Origin: Austwickia sp.
Lineage (GTDB): Bacteria > Actinomycetota > Actinomycetes > Actinomycetales > Dermatophilaceae
Direction of reading: 5' to 3'
Assembly (NCBI GenBank): GCA_016699675.1
Contig: CP064985.1
Span: 3,472,001 to 3,536,000 of the forward strand
DNA length: 64,000 nucleotides
Program-made: the position numbers and the translations under genes
Part shown: in pieces, positions 61,501-64,000 of the stretch
How positions within the stretch are numbered: the first letter of the stretch is position 1
How the letters are laid out: every line of letters starts with the position of its first letter
Notes under the pieces: generated by a model
What the model was told of the DNA's origin: nothing
Database searches by the model: none
What the model saw: the letters and a program-made list of their open reading frames with translations, nothing else

Positions 61501-62819
61501 GCGTGACCTGCCACATCCCGCTGGACGTCCTCAATCAGGTCCAGGACGAGGGTTTCGACTGGCTCGTCCCGGGGATGCGCGCCGAGCTGGCCACGGCGCT
61601 GCTCAAGACCCTGCCGAAGCAGACCCGCCGCAACTTTGTCCCCACCCCGGACCATGCCGCCCGCGCGCTGAACGAGGCCGACCCGGCCCTGGGGCCGCTC
61701 CCCGACGAGCTCGCGCGGGCGCTGTGGATCAACACCGGGGTCCGCGTGAACCCCGGCGAGTTCGACCCCATCCGGCTGCCCGACCACCTGCGGATGACGT
61801 TCCGCGTGGAGGACGAGCGGCGGCGGCGCCTCGGCGAGGGCAAGGACCTCGCTGCGCTCCAGGACCAGCTCGCGCCGACGGTGCGCACCGCCATGGCGCG
61901 CGCCGCCGGTGACCTGGAGAAACGGGGGCTGACGGCGTGGACGTTCGGCGACTTGCCGGACACGTTCGAGCGGCCGGCGAACGCCCGGGCCGCCCGCACC
62001 CTGCAGGGCTACCCCGCGCTCGTCGACGAGGGGGCGAGCGTGGCGGTCCAGGTGCTCGCGAGCCCCGCCGAGCAGCAGGCCGCGACGCGGCTGGGCATCC
62101 GGCGGCTCCTGCTGCTCAACACGACCGCGCCCTGGCCCCGCATCCTCGGCCTGCTGAGCAACGCGCAGAAGCTGGCGCTCGGGCACAACCCGCACGGCTC
62201 GGTTCCGGCACTGCTCGACGACGTGCTCGCCTGCGCCGTCGACGCGATCGTGGCGCGGCTGGTCGCGCAGCGTCCCGGCCAGCGGGTGCACACCGCGGCC
62301 GAGTTCGACGAGGCCCTGGCCGCCGTACGCCAGCAGGTCGTGCCCCAGGTCATCGAGATCGTCGAGCTGGTCCACCCCGTGCTCGACCGGGCGCTGCAGG
62401 TGCGACTCGCGCTGGACGGGATGAAGGCGACGAGCGTGGCCGCCCTCAAGGCCGACCTGACAACCCAGCTCGACGCGCTCGCCTACCCGGGCTTCGTCGC
62501 CGGCACCGGGTTGGCTCACCTGCGCCACCTGCCGCGGTACCTTGCCAGCATGCTCGAGCGGCTCGACAAGGCGCCCGCCGACCTGCGTCGCGACGGGGAA
62601 CGCGCGGAAACGGTACGTCGGGTGGAGGCGGAGCGCGCCAAGCTGGTGGCCGCCCTGCCCAGTGGCGAGCGCGGCGCCGCCGACGTCGCCGACCTGCGCT
62701 GGATGATCGAGGAGCTGCGAGTCAGCCTGTTCGCGCAGCGGCTCGGCACGGCGTACCCCGTCTCCGAGAAGCGCATCTACAAGGCCATGGACGCCGTCGA
62801 GGACGCCCACGCGCGGTGA
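58548..62819 (+). CDS. hrpA: ATP-dependent RNA helicase HrpA
   Basis: A 1423-residue DEAH-box RNA helicase. Walker A is GETGSGKTTQIPK (Lys180), followed by TQPRRIAARSVAERIA, the DEAH box at residues 271-274 (IIIDEAHERSLN), TSATIDPEKF, LATNVAETSLTVPGI and NQRSGRCGRV. Then come the HA2 winged-helix region, the OB-fold and the long DUF3418 C-terminal domain typical of full-length HrpA. HrpA resolves stalled or collided ribosomes in E. coli. The first ~135 residues are a disordered Arg/Gly/Ser-rich extension into which a 63-bp palindromic repeat is built in frame (TKGAMAPNAQVTNG). The GTG at 58548 is chosen from the leaderless promoter; the far longer open frame upstream is a shadow. Confidence 0.95.
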   Translation: MPYQPPQPPRDEPADPTSRKTGGGKGKRPPRNPAARRPDRAGGSRTPEGASRPGRAGEGDRSSTSTKGAMAPNAQVTNGREEGRGRGGSERARRGRQGGSRQGGSRQAASREGRAARGPETPAERAERIARREAYRDRRRASVPPITYPDLPVTERRDDIAAAIRDHQVVIVAGETGSGKTTQIPKICLELGRGITGMIGHTQPRRIAARSVAERIAQELDVEIGQAIGYQVRFTDHTTRDTLVKVMTDGVLLAELQRDRMLRRYDTIIIDEAHERSLNIDFILGYLKQLLPRRPDLKVIVTSATIDPEKFARHFAGPDGAPAPIIEVSGRTYPVEVRYRPLTRAEPNPKPGGDLVEVEVDQVTGIIEAVEELWTEGHGATGAEGLGEDILVFLSGEREIRDAADALDGMGLPQTEIVPLYARLSAAEQHRVFAPHPGRRIVLATNVAETSLTVPGIRYVVDAGTARISRYSQRTKVQRLPIEPISQASANQRSGRCGRVADGIAIRLYAESDYDQRPEFTDPEILRTNLASVILQMTALGLGDIARFPFVDRPDNRMITDGLRLLHELHAIEDHAASAADQRRRLTDVGQQLAAIPVDPRMARMILAGAAEGALREVLVIVAALSIQDVRERPADKQAQADQQHARFKDEQSDFVTLLNLWRYLKQAQKEKSGSAFRRMCQAEYLHYLRIREWQDLHRELRGVARDLALTENAQAADPDQVHRALLAGLLSHVGLRDREKRDYLGARGARFSIQPGSTLFRRQPDWVMSAELVETTRLWARTNAATDPDWVERAAQHLVKRSYSEPRWSASSGSAVATERVTLYGVPLVVDRTVQYGRIDPETSRDLFIRRALVEGDWTTSHRFFHDNRKLVAQLAELESRARRRDILVQDEDLVQFYDRRIPAGVVSAAHFDAWWKAERRRHPDLLTFTEDVLVSDTVGAGEGDDGYSNLQEDLARDYPKTWEQGDLRLALTYQFEPGADADGVTCHIPLDVLNQVQDEGFDWLVPGMRAELATALLKTLPKQTRRNFVPTPDHAARALNEADPALGPLPDELARALWINTGVRVNPGEFDPIRLPDHLRMTFRVEDERRRRLGEGKDLAALQDQLAPTVRTAMARAAGDLEKRGLTAWTFGDLPDTFERPANARAARTLQGYPALVDEGASVAVQVLASPAEQQAATRLGIRRLLLLNTTAPWPRILGLLSNAQKLALGHNPHGSVPALLDDVLACAVDAIVARLVAQRPGQRVHTAAEFDEALAAVRQQVVPQVIEIVELVHPVLDRALQVRLALDGMKATSVAALKADLTTQLDALAYPGFVAGTGLAHLRHLPRYLASMLERLDKAPADLRRDGERAETVRRVEAERAKLVAALPSGERGAADVADLRWMIEELRVSLFAQRLGTAYPVSEKRIYKAMDAVEDAHAR
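58724..58786 (+). repeat. 63-bp palindromic dispersed element, copy 2 (inside hrpA)
   Basis: Outer arms 58724-58739 and 58772-58786, the same central palindrome GGGTGCCATGGCACCC (58748-58763), and spacers AGCACAAA and AATGCGCA. Against copy 1 read on its minus strand there are four substitutions and one inserted base. It lies within codons of hrpA without a stop, encoding RSSTSTKGAMAPNAQVTNGR. Confidence 0.93.
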
Positions 62820-62949
62820 GTCCGGACGAGCCGAATCCGTGTGGGGAATCGCCGACCGGCGTACGGCGTTGCACCCCGCGAACACACCCCCGCGTGACCA
62901 TGGACGCAACGACCGCGTTCCGTGGCCGACGGGACGGGAGGAGGAGACG

Positions 62950-63876
62950 GTGCAGGACCCCCGCGGGCTCTACAGGTTCGAGACCGACACGGACATCGGC
63001 GACCTGCGCGCCTCCGTGCTCGTCGTCGCGTTCGGGGGGTACCTCGACGCGGGCGGGACGCAGCGAATCCTCGTCGACCACCTGCTCTCCACCCTGACGC
63101 ACAGCGTCGTGGCCACCTTCGACATCGACCAGCTCTTCGACTACCGCGGCCGTCGGCCGCTGATGACGTTCGAGCGGGACCGGTGGACGGGGTACGACGA
63201 CCCGGCCCTGGTGCTCTACCGCGTCGTGGACGACGAGGGCGTGCCGTTCCTGTTGCTGACCGGCCGCGAGCCCGACTACCAGTGGGAACGCGTCGTCGAG
63301 GCCGTCCGCGGCCTGATCGAGCGGTTCGGCGTCACGCTCACGGTGACGGTCTACGGCATCCCGATGGCCGTGCCGCACACCCGCCCGCTGTGGGTGAGCG
63401 CCCACGCCACCCACGATCACCTCGTGCAGGGTCGTGAGGCCGTTTTCGGGACGGTCAAGGTGCCCGCCGGGGCCCAGAACCTCCTGGAGCTGCGGCTGGG
63501 AGAGGCGGGCCACCAGGCGGTGGGGTACGCCGTGCACGTCCCGCACTACGTAGCGCAGTCGGAGTTCCCGGCCGCCGCTCTCGCGGGGCTGGAGAATCTC
63601 CTCGCCGCGACCGGTTTGGCGCTGCCCGACGCGGCCCTGCAGATCGCCGCGGCCGACACCCAGCGGGCGATTGCGGCCGAGGTGTCCAAGACCGAGGACG
63701 CCCCGCAGGTGGTGGAGGCCCTGGAGGAGCAGTACGACACCTTTGTCGCCGGTCGGCAGCGCAAGGCGCTCCTCGCCGGGGACGACTCGCTGATCCCGAC
63801 GGCCGAAGAACTGGCCGAGGAGTTCGAGGCATTCCTGCGCCAGCAGGACGGCCCGGAGGGCAAGCCGAAGGCCTGA
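62950..63876 (+). CDS. PAC2 family protein
   Basis: A 308-residue PAC2-type protein (proteasome-assembly-chaperone-2 fold, common in actinobacteria). Visible segments are SVLVVAFGGYLDAGGTQRILVDHLL, VVATFDIDQLFDYRGRRPLMTFE, FLLLTGREPDYQWERVVEAV and YGIPMAVPHTRPLWVSAHAT. Bacterial members are uncharacterised; a link to the actinobacterial proteasome is only suggested by the name. The GTG at 62950 has GGGAGGAGGAGACG upstream. The C-terminal ~40 residues are helical and acidic (EELAEEFEAFLRQQ). It follows hrpA after 130 nt. Confidence 0.88.
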   Translation: MQDPRGLYRFETDTDIGDLRASVLVVAFGGYLDAGGTQRILVDHLLSTLTHSVVATFDIDQLFDYRGRRPLMTFERDRWTGYDDPALVLYRVVDDEGVPFLLLTGREPDYQWERVVEAVRGLIERFGVTLTVTVYGIPMAVPHTRPLWVSAHATHDHLVQGREAVFGTVKVPAGAQNLLELRLGEAGHQAVGYAVHVPHYVAQSEFPAAALAGLENLLAATGLALPDAALQIAAADTQRAIAAEVSKTEDAPQVVEALEEQYDTFVAGRQRKALLAGDDSLIPTAEELAEEFEAFLRQQDGPEGKPKA

Positions 63877-63896
63877 CGGCCGCCAGGTCCGGACAG

Positions 63897-63948
63897 CTGT
63901 CAGGACACGTTCCGCGTCGTGGTCACGACCGGAACCATGTCCTGACAG
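63897..63948. repeat. long inverted repeat after the PAC2 gene
   Basis: Arms 63897-63914 and 63930-63948 share CTGTCAGGACA...GTTCCG with one mismatch/bulge; the 15-nt loop itself contains GTCGTG-GT-CACGAC. It starts 20 nt after the PAC2 stop with no U-run. It may be a terminator-like hairpin or an operator for a gene beyond the window. Confidence 0.7.
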
Positions 63949-64000
63949 ATGTCCATGCCGGAGAGACGGTCCAGTTCAGCCGCCCCTACCCCGGTCCCCG

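Overview
The window is a 64-kb, very GC-rich chromosomal segment of an actinobacterium. Mycothiol-type DinB/MDMPI enzymes, an actinobacterial LexA/NrdR/NrdJ block, DUF5709, leaderless genes with TANNNT boxes just upstream of ATG/GTG, a SAM-IV-type riboswitch and a CIRCE site all fit. Gene order and protein flavour suggest Micrococcales (Intrasporangiaceae/Dermatophilaceae-like). This placement is inference, because the window has no rRNA. I see no tRNA, rRNA, CRISPR array, phage or insertion-sequence transposase.

Layout. 0-17 kb is housekeeping: a 5'-truncated DinG-type helicase, an MFS transporter, holA, rpsT with a strong terminator, a CIRCE-controlled hsp20, a YhhN protein, leuS behind a leucine leader-peptide attenuator, degV, comEA-comEC (comEC has a repeat-built Cys-rich tail), a LysR regulator, and lexA divergent from an SOS LysM protein across a shared SOS box. 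17-28 kb holds nrdR-nrdJ behind three NrdR-like boxes, DUF5709, a flavoprotein dehydrogenase, hpd (HPPD), DUF2237, and a TetR/retinol-saturase-like pair around a 15-bp-arm operator.

28-34 kb (minus strand) is a tightly overlapping ABC-importer operon ending in a fused glycerophosphodiesterase-inositol monophosphatase. It looks like an import-and-hydrolysis route for a glycerophosphodiester such as glycerophosphoinositol. Two of its five genes, the lipoprotein and one permease, each carry a single in-frame UAG in an otherwise intact reading frame. 34-38 kb has DUF6308, a FUSC/DUF445 pair whose predicted starts overlap, and a Uma2 nuclease-fold protein. 38-49 kb has an acyl-CoA ligase and a family-5 peptide/nickel-type ABC operon (binding protein, two permeases, fused double ATPase), followed at once by a large RecB-like nuclease-helicase.

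49-64 kb is more accessory: a GNAT remnant, metY behind a SAM-IV-type riboswitch, three VapBC-type modules in about 5 kb interleaved with MarR/MDMPI, VOC and an AraC-GNAT fusion, then an EamA transporter, DinB, hrpA and a PAC2 protein. A 62-63-bp palindromic element occurs twice here in opposite orientations. One copy is intergenic after metY. The other lies in frame inside the N-terminal extension of hrpA. This element and the double-UAG operon are the two observations I would check first.
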